55,225 bases of DNA from Saprospiraceae bacterium (GTDB taxonomy: Bacteria; Bacteroidota; Bacteroidia; Chitinophagales; Saprospiraceae), in NCBI GenBank assembly GCA_016719855.1, contig JADJYH010000050.1, positions 1 to 55,225 on the forward strand, written 5' to 3'. The notes beneath the pieces are model-generated. The model was given only the letters and a program-made list of their open reading frames with translations. It was not told the DNA's origin and searched no databases. How positions within the stretch are numbered: the stretch's first letter is position 1; each line of letters opens with the position of its first letter. Positions 39,887 through 49,200 of the stretch are shown here, piece by piece. The position numbers and the translations under genes were made by a program.

Positions 39887-42506
39887 TCAAAATTTAAATA
39901 AGGCTCCACACTTGGAATGGCCGCAGTTTGTACAAATCAAGCAGCCTTCCTTGTAAATCAGGCCATCATGTTGGCCGCAAGATTCACAGCTTTCCTTGAT
40001 GGCTTGAGTGCCGTCTGGCACAAATTTTTTGAGTGCACGTACGACACCAGTCTTCCATGTGTTGATGTGCTCCTGCTCTACGTTTAGACCCGCAACCATG
40101 TTGATGACGTACGGCAATGGCATTCCATGCCGCAAAGCACCTGAAATCAACTTTGCGTAGTTCCAGTATTCTTTGTCAAATGAACGGGAAAGCCCCTCCA
40201 TCGTCACCTTGTAGCCATCCTTGTCGGCAAACTGAAAGTCGTAGCGGTTGTTGCCTTCGTCGTCCTTTTCCTTAATAACCCAACCCTTGGTTACGGAAGG
40301 TGGGAGCATAAAAATATCCTCAGCCCGGCCGGTGAAAATCTCATAAGGCTGACCGTCCAGTAGTCCGACGAATGCCATCCATTTTTCATGGTTGTTTTGG
40401 AAACGGATTATTTCAGTTTCCAATTTCTTTGGACGCTTCGGTGCGGCTGTAATCGGGATATGGTTTCCGTCATCAATTGTTTGTTTATCTTCCTGCTTTT
40501 TGCCCTTGTCGTCGTTGGAAACCAAGACGCCCGAACGGGAACCATCCCGATAAATGGTGCAACCCTTGCACCCCGTTTCCCAAGCAGTCTGGTAAATCTT
40601 TTTTACCATTTCCACTGAAGTTTCGTTCGGGACATTTACGGTTACACTGATGCTATGGTCAACCCATTTTTGGATTGCGCCCTGCATTTTTACTTTTTGC
40701 ACCCAGTCCACATCATTGGCAGTGGCCTTGTTGTATGGCGACAATTCCACCAATTTGTTCAATTCCTCGGAGGACATGTGCTTGACGGCATTAACGTCAT
40801 GGCCGTTGGCTTGCAGCCACTCAAGGAATTTGTGGTGAAAAACATTGTACTCTTCCCAGTGGTCACCGACTTCATCCACGAAGCTTACTTTCACCTCTTT
40901 GTCGTTCGGTTCACCTTGCGCCTGCGCTTGTAGGTAATCAAGAATGCAGGCTCGATGCCAGAAGTGGTCTGTGACATGAGGCTGGTCGTGCCAGTCGGGG
41001 CGATGGTCAGCAGGGCAATGTTGCGGCGACCATACTTCACCATGTCCTCGTACATCTTCGGGTCTGCTTCTTTGAGACGGTTGATGAATGGGTTTTTCGC
41101 CTCACGAGCAGCATGGTAGATGCTGAATGCCCCCGTTCCTTTGCCATCGTCACGGATGAGCCGTATGCACTGATGGCCAACGTTTTATGTACTTCCACAG
41201 AGAAATCGAGCGCCTTATCAGTGCCATATTTCAGGCCAAGTGCAGCCAACATGTCACCTTCAGCGGTGATGCCAACGCCTGTTCTGCGTCCCTCGACACA
41301 GGTACGGCGTATTTTTTGCCAAAGGCGAAGCTCTGTTGCCTTGATGTCCTCAGGCTCTGGGTCATTTTCTATTTTCTCAATGATTTTGTCAATCTTTTCG
41401 ATCTCCAGGTCAATGATGTCGTCCATCATTCGCTGGGCCATTTGCACATGGTCGGCAAATTTTTTAAAGTTGAACTTGGCTTTTTTGGTAAATGGCTCCT
41501 CTACATAGCTGAAAAGGTTGATGGCAAGCAAACGACAGCTGTCGTATGGGCAAAGCGGGATTTCACCACATGGGTTGGTGGATACGGTACGGTAGCCCAG
41601 GTCGGCATAGCAGTCTGGTACCGATTCCCGAATAATGGTGTCCCAGAAAAGTATGCCTGGTTCTGCCGACTTCCATGCGTTGTGGATGATTTTGTCCCAA
41701 AGTTTTGATGCGTCAATTGTCTTGTGATAGGTTGGGTTGTCGGAATTGATGGGGAACTGCTGGGTATAGTCCTTGCCCGCAATGGCTGCTCGCATGAAAT
41801 CGTCATCAATACGGACCGAGACGTTTGCACCAGTCACTTTGCCTGATTCCATTTTTGCGTCAATGAAATTTTCTTCATCCGGATGCTTGATGGATACAGA
41901 GAGCATCAACGCACCACGGCGGCCATCCTGGGCTACTTCACGGGTGCTGTTTGAGTAGCGCTCCATGAAAGGCACAAGTCCCGTCGAAGACAGGGCACTG
42001 TTGAGTACTGGGCTGCCTTTTGGGCGGATGTGTGAAAGGTCATGCCCTACCCCACCCCTGCGTTTCATCAGCTGTACCTGCTCCTCGTCAGCACGGATGA
42101 TGCCGCCATACGAGTCGGCCCCACTTCCGATTACAAAGCAGTTGGAAAGGGATGAAACTTGGTAGTTGTTGCCGATTCCGGACATTGGACTACCCTGTGG
42201 AATGATGTATTTGAAGTTGCGGAGCAACTCCAAAAGCTTCTCCTCTGGTACTGGGTTAGGATATTTTTGCTCTATCCTGAACAGCTCGGCAGCTATTCGC
42301 CGGTGCATGTCGTCAGGGTTCTTCTCGTAAATATGACCTGAAGAATCTTTGAGGGCATATTTGTTTACCCAAACATTGGCTGCAAGTTCATCCCCGTTGA
42401 AGTACTCCGTAGATGCTTTCAATGCCTCCTTGAATGTGTAAGTTTTCGGCTTGGCCTTTTCCCCATTTTTTGCTGGGGCCTTTCTTTTCAGTTCTAAGGT
42501 TTCCAT
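39887..42506 (-). CDS. nrdJ: Ribonucleoside reductase, adenosylcobalamin-dependent class II (frame-shifted)
   Basis: The enzyme makes deoxyribonucleotides from ribonucleotides using adenosylcobalamin and works with or without oxygen. The protein is about 870 residues when read through. Seen are SSLSNCFVIGS (redox cysteine), MKRRGGVGHDLSHIRPKGSPV, the active-site STNPCGEIPL and the C-terminal zinc-finger-like CESCGQHDG...CTNCGHSKCG typical of NrdJ. Pieces are 41037-42506 and 39887-40894. Adding one base to the C5 run at 41130-41134 restores RGAFSIYHAAREAKNP. Adding one to the GG at 40908-40909 restores KVNPNDKEVKVSFVDE. Both breaks are therefore probably sequencing errors. I found no cobalamin-riboswitch B12 box or full NrdR palindrome upstream. 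Confidence 0.94.
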
Positions 42507-43030
42507 GATTCAAAGAAAAATTATAGTGTTACACGCTGGATTATTTCAGCCTTACCTCAACTTGAAGCTTGTCCTTAGGACAATGGTTTACACCTGTCCG
42601 TTTGTAAGAACAGGTGCAAAGCCAATTACCTAAAATCCGGTATAGTATCAGTAAGAGATAGAATAAGCTAACTAGATGGGATGCCCTCCTTACGAATGGC
42701 AAGTTGCCCCCCTTTTTTTATCGCTAATGATTGGACAATAGTGATTATCTCATGTATGCGATTTATCAGCACGAAAGTAAAACCCGTACTGCTAATTTCG
42801 TGCTTGAGTTTTCCACACAATGTTGATAACTTACGCAAGTTATTGACAATCAGGGAGATGAAAATTTTCCACACCAATCAGTAATGTTGATAACCTAGTT
42901 TCCAGTGGAAAACCATCTATAACCAAATACATGAAACAAAGATTATTGGATAACATTTAAGCTATTGAAAATCAAGCGTTAATGCACTTACAAAACTTGT
43001 TTTCTACCACAAAAAGTTGAAAGGGATGAA
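42507..43030. other. 524-bp intergenic region between nrdJ and corA
   Basis: No gene is seen. Near nrdJ lie a CACCTGT/ACAGGTG hairpin (42591-42616) and the palindrome GTCCTTAGGAC (42571-42581), possible operator or leader elements. The right half holds a cluster of DnaA-box-like 9-mers, annotated separately, followed by an A/T-rich segment. Confidence 0.6.
42809..42912. other. Cluster of DnaA-box-like 9-mers, candidate oriC
   Basis: Five 9-mers close to TTATCCACA lie within 104 bp. They are TTTTCCACA at 42809 and 42865, TGTTGATAA (complement TTATCAACA) at 42821 and 42885, and AGTGGAAAA (complement TTTTCCACT) at 42904. The two forward boxes are each followed by an inverted box 3 or 11 nt later, so the unit is duplicated. 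Another weaker match is at 42945 in A/T-rich sequence. Identified genes to the right of about 44.9 kb run rightward and most to the left run leftward, as expected at a replication origin. The boxes are seen; origin function is inference. Confidence 0.42.
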
Positions 43031-43981
43031 CTAGAAGAGGTTTTTTCGCTGGAAATACCAAGAGAGTATCAAACTGAAGGCAAGAGAGAGCACTAGGATG
43101 AAGAAAAACGAATAATTGGAGTGCTCCGCAAAGGGCAAAACTACGTTCATGCCCATGAAAGACGCAACCAGTGTCGGCACCATTAATATAATGGTGATGG
43201 TCGTGAGACGCTTGATGGTAAGGTTCAGGTTGTTAGAAATGATGGAACCGTAGGCGTCCATCGTACCATTGAGGATGTTGGTGTACATGTTGGCCATCTG
43301 CTGGGCTTGGTTGTTGTCAATGATGACATCTTCAAAAATCTCCAGCTTTTCCTCGTCCTTTCCTACCCCGAGAAAATCCGTTCGCTTCATCTTCATTTTC
43401 AGGAGTTCGTTATCGCTGAGCGATGAAACAAAGTAAACAAGGCTTTTCTCGATGCTTAAAAGGTTTTTCAAATCCTGGTTCCGGCTGCTGTGGTAAAGTT
43501 CCTTTTCAATAAGGTTCCGTTTCTGGTTGAGTTGTTTCAGGCAGTTCAAAAAACGGTAAACGGTCTGTTCCAGTATCTGCAACACAAACATCTGGTCGTT
43601 ATCGGGGTCGAAATTCTTTACCTTGTTGTCGAGGAAGCTATTCAGCACGGGGTTTTCCTGTGATGTGATGGTGATTACATGGTCAGGGGTCATGATGATG
43701 CCCAGAGGCACGGTGATGAAGATGGCATCAATGTCCTCTTCAAACGGGTTGAGGATGGGACTGCTCAAGATAATGAGCCGCTTGTCTTCATCTTTCTCGT
43801 AACGTGGACGTTCGTCAATGTCAAGGGGGTCGGTGAGGAAGTCGAAAGGGATGTCGAACTGCTGCGCAACTTCCTCCAGCTCCTCAGGGGTAAATGGCGG
43901 TGAAATATTGACCCAGCAAGCATGCTCTGGCGCTTCCAGCACCTTGAGTTTTCCGCTATCCTTGCTGTAGTATTTTACCAT
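43031..43981 (-). CDS. corA: CorA-family magnesium/cobalt transporter
   Basis: This 316-residue member of the CorA/MIT family forms pentameric channels for Mg2+ across the inner membrane. A long cytoplasmic N-terminal domain with helical stretches (LEQTVYRFLNCLKQLNQKRN) is followed by the conserved pore segment. There LTTITIILMVPTLVASFMGMN gives the selectivity motif GMN, and a second C-terminal helix (SFFFILVLSLAFSLILSWYF) ends in a basic tail (QRKNLF). Family length and topology are normal and the frame is intact. It lies next to the candidate origin and is transcribed toward it. There is no sign of an M-box riboswitch in the short upstream region. Confidence 0.94.
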   Translation of the reverse strand: MVKYYSKDSGKLKVLEAPEHACWVNISPPFTPEELEEVAQQFDIPFDFLTDPLDIDERPRYEKDEDKRLIILSSPILNPFEEDIDAIFITVPLGIIMTPDHVITITSQENPVLNSFLDNKVKNFDPDNDQMFVLQILEQTVYRFLNCLKQLNQKRNLIEKELYHSSRNQDLKNLLSIEKSLVYFVSSLSDNELLKMKMKRTDFLGVGKDEEKLEIFEDVIIDNNQAQQMANMYTNILNGTMDAYGSIISNNLNLTIKRLTTITIILMVPTLVASFMGMNVVLPFAEHSNYSFFFILVLSLAFSLILSWYFQRKNLF

Positions 43982-44125
43982 AGTCTTAAAATATCAGGAA
44001 ATAAATTTGTTCAATTTATTGATTTTCAGTAGCTTAATCTATAATGAGGTTCTAAAGTTGCTTTCCGGCCACAAACATAAGGCATCCCATCATTTACCCA
44101 ACCACTCAGGAAAAATGATTTTGGT

Positions 44126-44851
44126 TCAGACAGTTTGTTGCATCCTGATTTGCGACAAAAAATACTCGTAAACCGGTAAATCCTTCTTTGTGCCTTTTCC
44201 CCAAAAGGGTTTCAAATCTTCTCGAATGGCGTAATAATCACTCACGATATCGGCCTGCTGCTCAAGGTTGAAATCTGTTATTTTCCCATTTTTTTCTTTG
44301 GATGACCGCAACGCGGCTACCCCACCGTAGTTGTACCCTTCCTTGCTGCTTTGTGCCCGGAGCGCCATGGGCATGTAAGCCCCACCGTATTTCAGGAACT
44401 GCCAGACATGAACAAGTTCATGGACTAAAATCTCGGGGCGGATGCTCCCCCAAGCGTTGACCGTGAAGTAGCTTACGTAGGCGATGTGCCGCTTTTTGCA
44501 CCCAAGCCTCGCCCGGTTGTCAATTCTAATGTCATCAAGTGGAAGCGCATCCCCAAAGACAGAGGCTGCCAGTTTTTTTTCGAGCGGCGAAAGTGGCCGG
44601 GTATCCCATTTTGCGAAATCAAAAACAGTTTCCGCCACTTCTGGCAACCCCACGAGGTCCATTGCCAAAAAAGCAAATTCAAGCCACCAATGAGGTATCG
44701 CTGGTCGTTTTCCATTGATAAGCCTTGAAAAACCATCTCCTACATGCCTGAAAAGCCTGAATATCCGCCGTGGCAACCAAAAAACCACCCGTAGTAAACG
44801 GGTGAAGAGCGCACTCACCTTTATGCAGAACCGTTTTAAATTATTCAACAT
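44126..44851 (-). CDS. Putative zinc metallopeptidase with HELVH motif
   Basis: The product is about 241 residues from MLNNLKRF; starts up to 44872 are possible. The N-terminal third is basic and amphipathic with one hydrophobic stretch, suggesting membrane association. The motif HELVHVWQFLKYGG supplies two zinc histidines and the general-base Glu, and NLEQQADIVSDYY could supply the third ligand. This HExxH plus E-x-x-A-D pattern resembles DUF4157-type peptidases. PLDDIRIDNRARLGCKKRHIA precedes the motif, as in that group. No protease substrate is suggested by the neighbours. It diverges from a 51-codon gene whose promoter overlaps its 5' end. The frame is intact. Confidence 0.75.
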   Translation of the reverse strand: MLNNLKRFCIKVSALFTRLLRVVFWLPRRIFRLFRHVGDGFSRLINGKRPAIPHWWLEFAFLAMDLVGLPEVAETVFDFAKWDTRPLSPLEKKLAASVFGDALPLDDIRIDNRARLGCKKRHIAYVSYFTVNAWGSIRPEILVHELVHVWQFLKYGGAYMPMALRAQSSKEGYNYGGVAALRSSKEKNGKITDFNLEQQADIVSDYYAIREDLKPFWGKGTKKDLPVYEYFLSQIRMQQTV

Positions 44852-44865
44852 CATTTTAAAATAGC

Positions 44866-44896
44866 TTGCCAAATTAGCTTGGCCTTTCTACTTTTG
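44866..44896 (+). promoter_or_regulatory. Promoter of the 51-codon gene
   Basis: TTG (44866-44868), a 20-nt spacer and TACTTTTG (44889-44896) match the Bacteroidota consensus closely. The start codon follows 25 nt later. The -33 element lies within or next to the start of the divergent gene. Confidence 0.7.
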
Positions 44897-44921
44897 TCGC
44901 ACAAAAAAACTCAATCGTACA

Positions 44922-45077
44922 ATGAATACTGAAAAAACTTCGACCACTACTTCATGGCTGCTCTTCGTTGTGTCCACCGTTGTGCTGCTGCTCATGCTGA
45001 TTTGGGTGCCACAGTGGTTTTGGGCGGTACTGCCATTCCCGCTGACCTTCCTCGTCCAAGCCATGCGGTTGATGTAA
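44922..45077 (+). CDS. 51-residue hydrophobic membrane peptide, unknown function
   Basis: The product starts MNTEKTSTTTSWLLFVV, continues with a hydrophobic helix (about residues 12-30), then a Trp/Pro-rich turn (WVPQWFWAVLPFP) and a second short hydrophobic stretch ending QAMRLM. A near-consensus promoter sits directly upstream and a strong terminator 38 bp downstream, so this is a well-delimited one-gene transcript. I recognise no family. A role as a small inner-membrane accessory peptide is possible but unsupported. Confidence 0.72.
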   Translation: MNTEKTSTTTSWLLFVVSTVVLLLMLIWVPQWFWAVLPFPLTFLVQAMRLM

Positions 45078-45115
45078 ATTCTGGTTGAGTTTCGCCGTTT
45101 TTATCGCAACAAACG

Positions 45116-45153
45116 AATAAAGGCCAGTCACAAGATGTTGTCTGGCCTTTATT
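45116..45153 (+). terminator. Terminator of the 51-codon gene
   Basis: AATAAAGGCCAG (45116-45127) pairs perfectly with CTGGCCTTTATT (45142-45153). Confidence 0.85.
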
Positions 45154-45181
45154 TGTTGGCGTCACTTCTTCAACAAGCAAA

Positions 45182-45825
45182 ATGAAATCGCTACTGACAG
45201 GACTCCTTGCCATCCTCTGGCTTTCCCTGCAAGCCCAACAACTTTATTTGGAGGGATTTGGCACCTTAAACCGTACAAGGTATTCCACCACAGAATTTTC
45301 CAACGCTTCAGATTACTTGGGTTACGGTGGCCGCTTGGCCATTGGAGCCGACCATGTTCAGCTGGGAGGAGAGTACCGCTCAAACATTTCCGACCCCAAA
45401 TTTGAAGGCCAAGTCGGCACAACTTCTTTTGAGGAAACCTACTTTGGTGGCTTCATCCGCACCAAAATCTCACGTTATCCTGCCATGCGGTTTGGATTGG
45501 TGCTGAGGGCAGGCGGCGGCATTTACAACACAACCGCCCATTTGGACACGAACCTTGGCAAATACAGCCAAAATACGACCCAATTTTCGGGTTCAACGGC
45601 GGCTTTGGGTTCTCAATTCCGACATTCAAGCACACCATGTTGGAGTTGGGCTATACCTATAATTACCTGCAACGACCCGCCGATGCGTTCACGATACCGA
45701 AGCACAATGCATCCTACCATTTGATTTCAGTTGGATTGAGCCTCAACTTTGTCTTTGGCAAAAGGGCCGAACAGTACGACCACGTCAAGGAAAACTGGAA
45801 GTTTCGCAACGGCTGGAGGGGTTAG
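45182..45825 (+). CDS. Outer membrane beta-barrel protein (one frame shift)
   Basis: A signal peptide (MKSLLTGLLAILWLSLQAQ) is followed by alternating beta-strands typical of an 8-10-strand barrel: RLAIGADHVQLGGEYRSN, TYFGGFIRTKI and RFGLVLRAGGGIYNT. The second part continues in another frame from about 45600 (FGFNGGFGFSIPTFKHTM, LELGYTYNYLQRPADAF, YHLISVGLSLNFVFGK) to the stop at 45825. One base near 45595 unites them into about 214 residues. The strand LISVGLSLNFVFG is a typical barrel end, but the protein continues 20 residues beyond it. The function is unknown; the family resembles PorT/OMP_b-brl-type proteins. Confidence 0.78.
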
Positions 45826-46239
45826 TACCCACAGCTTGATTTTTTGAGAATAAAAGTGCCGCCTTTCTAACATCTATTAAAAAAAGAATTAATTTTACCG
45901 CCGATTAAAGGCTACGTTACATCTACCAACCTACGTTAAGGACATCTCGCAACATCATCTATCCTACCCTTCCCCTTCGAAAGGACATCTATGCTTGTGC
46001 ACTGGATTAATGTTCAGTTTACGCTAAAACCCTTATGCCAAATTTGCTGAACACAACTTGTTCGGCTGTCAAGTGATTTGCGGGTTCACAAGCAAAAAAA
46101 AGCTCCCGAGCCTTTCACAGTCTAACCATTTTTAGGGCAATCACCTTAACAACTAATTGTAAATCAGCGATTTACGAAAAATTTAATCAAACCTATAACT
46201 TACACTATTAGCATTAATTAACGAGTTAAAATCCAATCC
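45826..46239. other. Leader/intergenic region upstream of the SprB-like gene
   Basis: This 414-bp stretch has no gene. It contains five ACATCT or CATCTA words (near 45870, 45917, 45942, 45957 and 45985), two of them preceded by AGG. No clear TAnnTTTG promoter or strong hairpin is seen. It probably carries the promoter and leader of the adhesin gene. Confidence 0.4.
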
Positions 46240-49200
46240 ATGAAAAAAAAATTACCAAAGACTAACTACTTTCATCCATTTCCAACAAAGGCTGTTCATC
46301 GTCGAGTTCTAGGAGCCTTGCTGTTTTCATTCCTCTTTCTAAGCGCTTCCTTTGCCCAACTTAACGTCACCTTACAGTCCGTCAACCCACTTTGTGGTGG
46401 CTTTTCATCGGGTAGCATCACCGCAAGTGCGAGCGGAGGGCCAGCACCCTACTCCTATCTTTGGAGCAACGGCATGAACACCAATCCCATCAACTTTTTG
46501 CCGGTAGGCACCTACACCGTCACGGTGACGGCAGCCAATGGCACCACAGGAACTGCAACAGCCACGCTCACCGCTCCTCCTCCATTGGTAGTGGTTTTGA
46601 CGGTAAACACCTGCGCTGTACCAGGTTCCATCACGGCCAATGTAACTGGCGGCGTACCGCCCTACATGTACATGTGGAGCAATGGCGGCTCCACACCTAC
46701 CATCAACAACCTACCCCCAGGTGAGTATTGCATCACCGTGATGGATGCCAACAACTGCGGCTACGTGACCTGTGAATGGGTAGGCACGCCTATCACGGTG
46801 CTTGTTACCACCACATCGCACATCTGCGGCGGAACGGCGGGCGGTACGGCAACTGCTGTGGTTTCAGGGGGAGCTGGGCCTTTCGACTACGACTGGAGCA
46901 ACGGCGAAACGACCGAAACCATTGACACCCTGGCACCGGGAACTTACACGGTAACCGTAACTGCCACCAATGGTTGCACCGCCACTGCTGCTGGTACAGT
47001 CAGCTTGGCCAACGGCAATTTTGCGGTAAACATCTCCGTCTCGCAGCCAACCTGCTTTGGGAGCAACACGGGCTTTGCGACAGCCCAGCCTGTCGGGGGG
47101 ATGGCGCCGTTTACTTACGCATGGAGCAATGGCGGCACTTCACAAACCATTCAAAACCTTGCCGCAGGTACCTACACCGTTACCGTGACGGACGCCTTTG
47201 GATGCACAGCCACAAAAAACACAACGCTAATTTACCAGAGCAACATCCAACTGACGCTGACGCCGACGAACCCAAATTGTGCCAGCAACTCGAACGGTTC
47301 CATCACCTCCAATGTCTCAGGGGGCATTGCACCCTACTCCTACGCTTGGAGCAACGGTGCAAACACGCCGAACTTACAAAACTTGCCAGCGGGCAATTAC
47401 TCGCTCACCGTGACCGATGCGCTCGGCTGCACCAAGTCGGCATCCACGACGCTGACTGCACCGCCAGCTTTTACCGTCACGACAACAGTGACCAATGCCA
47501 CTTTTTGCGGAGCGACAAACGGAAGCGTGACAGCTACTCCAACTGGAGCTGGCCCGTTCACTTATGCTTGGAGCAACGGCGGCACCACCCAGACGCTGAA
47601 CAACCTCGGCGCTGGCACTTATACCGTCACCGTGACCAATGCAGCGAGTTGCACCGCCACTGCCGCCGCAACCGTTACCCAACCGATGACGCTCGATGTG
47701 AGCATCACCGGCACGAACATCGTTTGCGGTAGCGACAACAACGGAACACTCACGGCCAACGTAACCTACGGCACTGCGCCCTACACCTTCGCATGGTCAA
47801 ATGGGGGAAATACGCAAACCATCACAGGCCTCGCCGCAGGTACCTACACCGTCACGGTGACCAGCTCACAGGGCTGCATCGGCACAGCAACGAAAACCAT
47901 CACGGGAAGTCCGACCATAAACCTCAATCTTGCGGTTCAACATGTCGCCTGCAACGGCGCCAGCACTGGCAGCATCGCCTCGACGGTGTCGGGCGGCACA
48001 GCACCGTTCACTTATTTGTGGAGCAATGGGGCGACCACTTCCTCCATTAGCAACCTCCCCGCTGGCACCTACTCGCTCATCGTGACGGACAACCTCGGCT
48101 GCACCAAATCGCAGAGCGTGACCGTGAACCAGCCGCCAGCGTTGGCATTGACCTTCAGCAACTCGCCCGGAAGTTGCGGAGCAAACGGCACGAGCACGGC
48201 CAACGTGACGGGCGGCACTGCCCCGTACAGCTACCTCTGGAGCACGGGCGCTACCACCCCCAACATCTTAAACCTCGCACCAGGCTCCTACTCCGTCACT
48301 GTGACGGATGCCAACAACTGCACCCTCACGGGAAATACGGTCATCATCGCCTACCCACTGATGAACCTGAACGTGACGGCCACCAACACCACCTGCAACG
48401 GCACGATGAACGGTACGGCCACTGCCAACGTGACCAACGGCACAGCGCCGCTCAGTTATTTGTGGTCAAATGGCGGCACAACGGCCACCATCTCCAATTT
48501 GCCGCCAGGCACCTACGCCGTCACAGTCACAGACGGCAACGGCTGCACCAAAACTGGCTCGGCCACTGTGCAACTTGGCGCTGGCTTGGTGGTAAATGTG
48601 TCAGCTCCCGCCTACGTCTGCACCGGCTCCACCGCTTCAGCCACTGCCAATGCAACTGGCGGAAACGGCAGCTACACCTACCTGTGGTCAAATGGCCAAA
48701 CCACGCAGACCGCCACCGGGCTAACGGCTGGAACCTACACCGTGACAGTTACGGACAGCCAAGGCTGCTTCGGCTCGGCCAGTGTGACACTGCAACAGGG
48801 CGGACTTTTCACCATCAATGGCACGGTGCAGCACGTCACCTGCTTCAACGGCAACAACGGCAGCGTGACGCTCAACGTGACGGGCGGCATTGCACCTTAT
48901 ATATATGGTTGGAGCAATGGCTCATCGAACGCCAACATCGGCGGCTTGGTGGCCGGCAACTACACCGTGACGGTGAGTGATGCCACGGGCTGCTCGAAAA
49001 CGCAGACATTTACCATCAACCAACCCACGCAACTGGTGGCCAACGTGGCGGTGACCAACGGCACCTGCGGCAATCAAGGCTCCGCAACGGCCAGCGTGAC
49101 GGGTGGCACTTCGCCATACACCTATCTTTGGAGCAATGGCCAAACCACGCAGACCATCAACAACCTACCCGGCGGCAACTACTCGCTGACGGTGACGGAC

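Noticed and set aside
42507..42710. Possible cobalamin riboswitch or NrdR box ahead of nrdJ
   Set aside because: No B12-box sequence and only a half-site resembling an NrdR palindrome could be found; not enough to call either.
46974..48980. Long open frames in alternative frames inside the adhesin gene
   Set aside because: They arise from the repetitive, compositionally biased SprB repeats and show low-complexity His/Arg-rich products with no start context.
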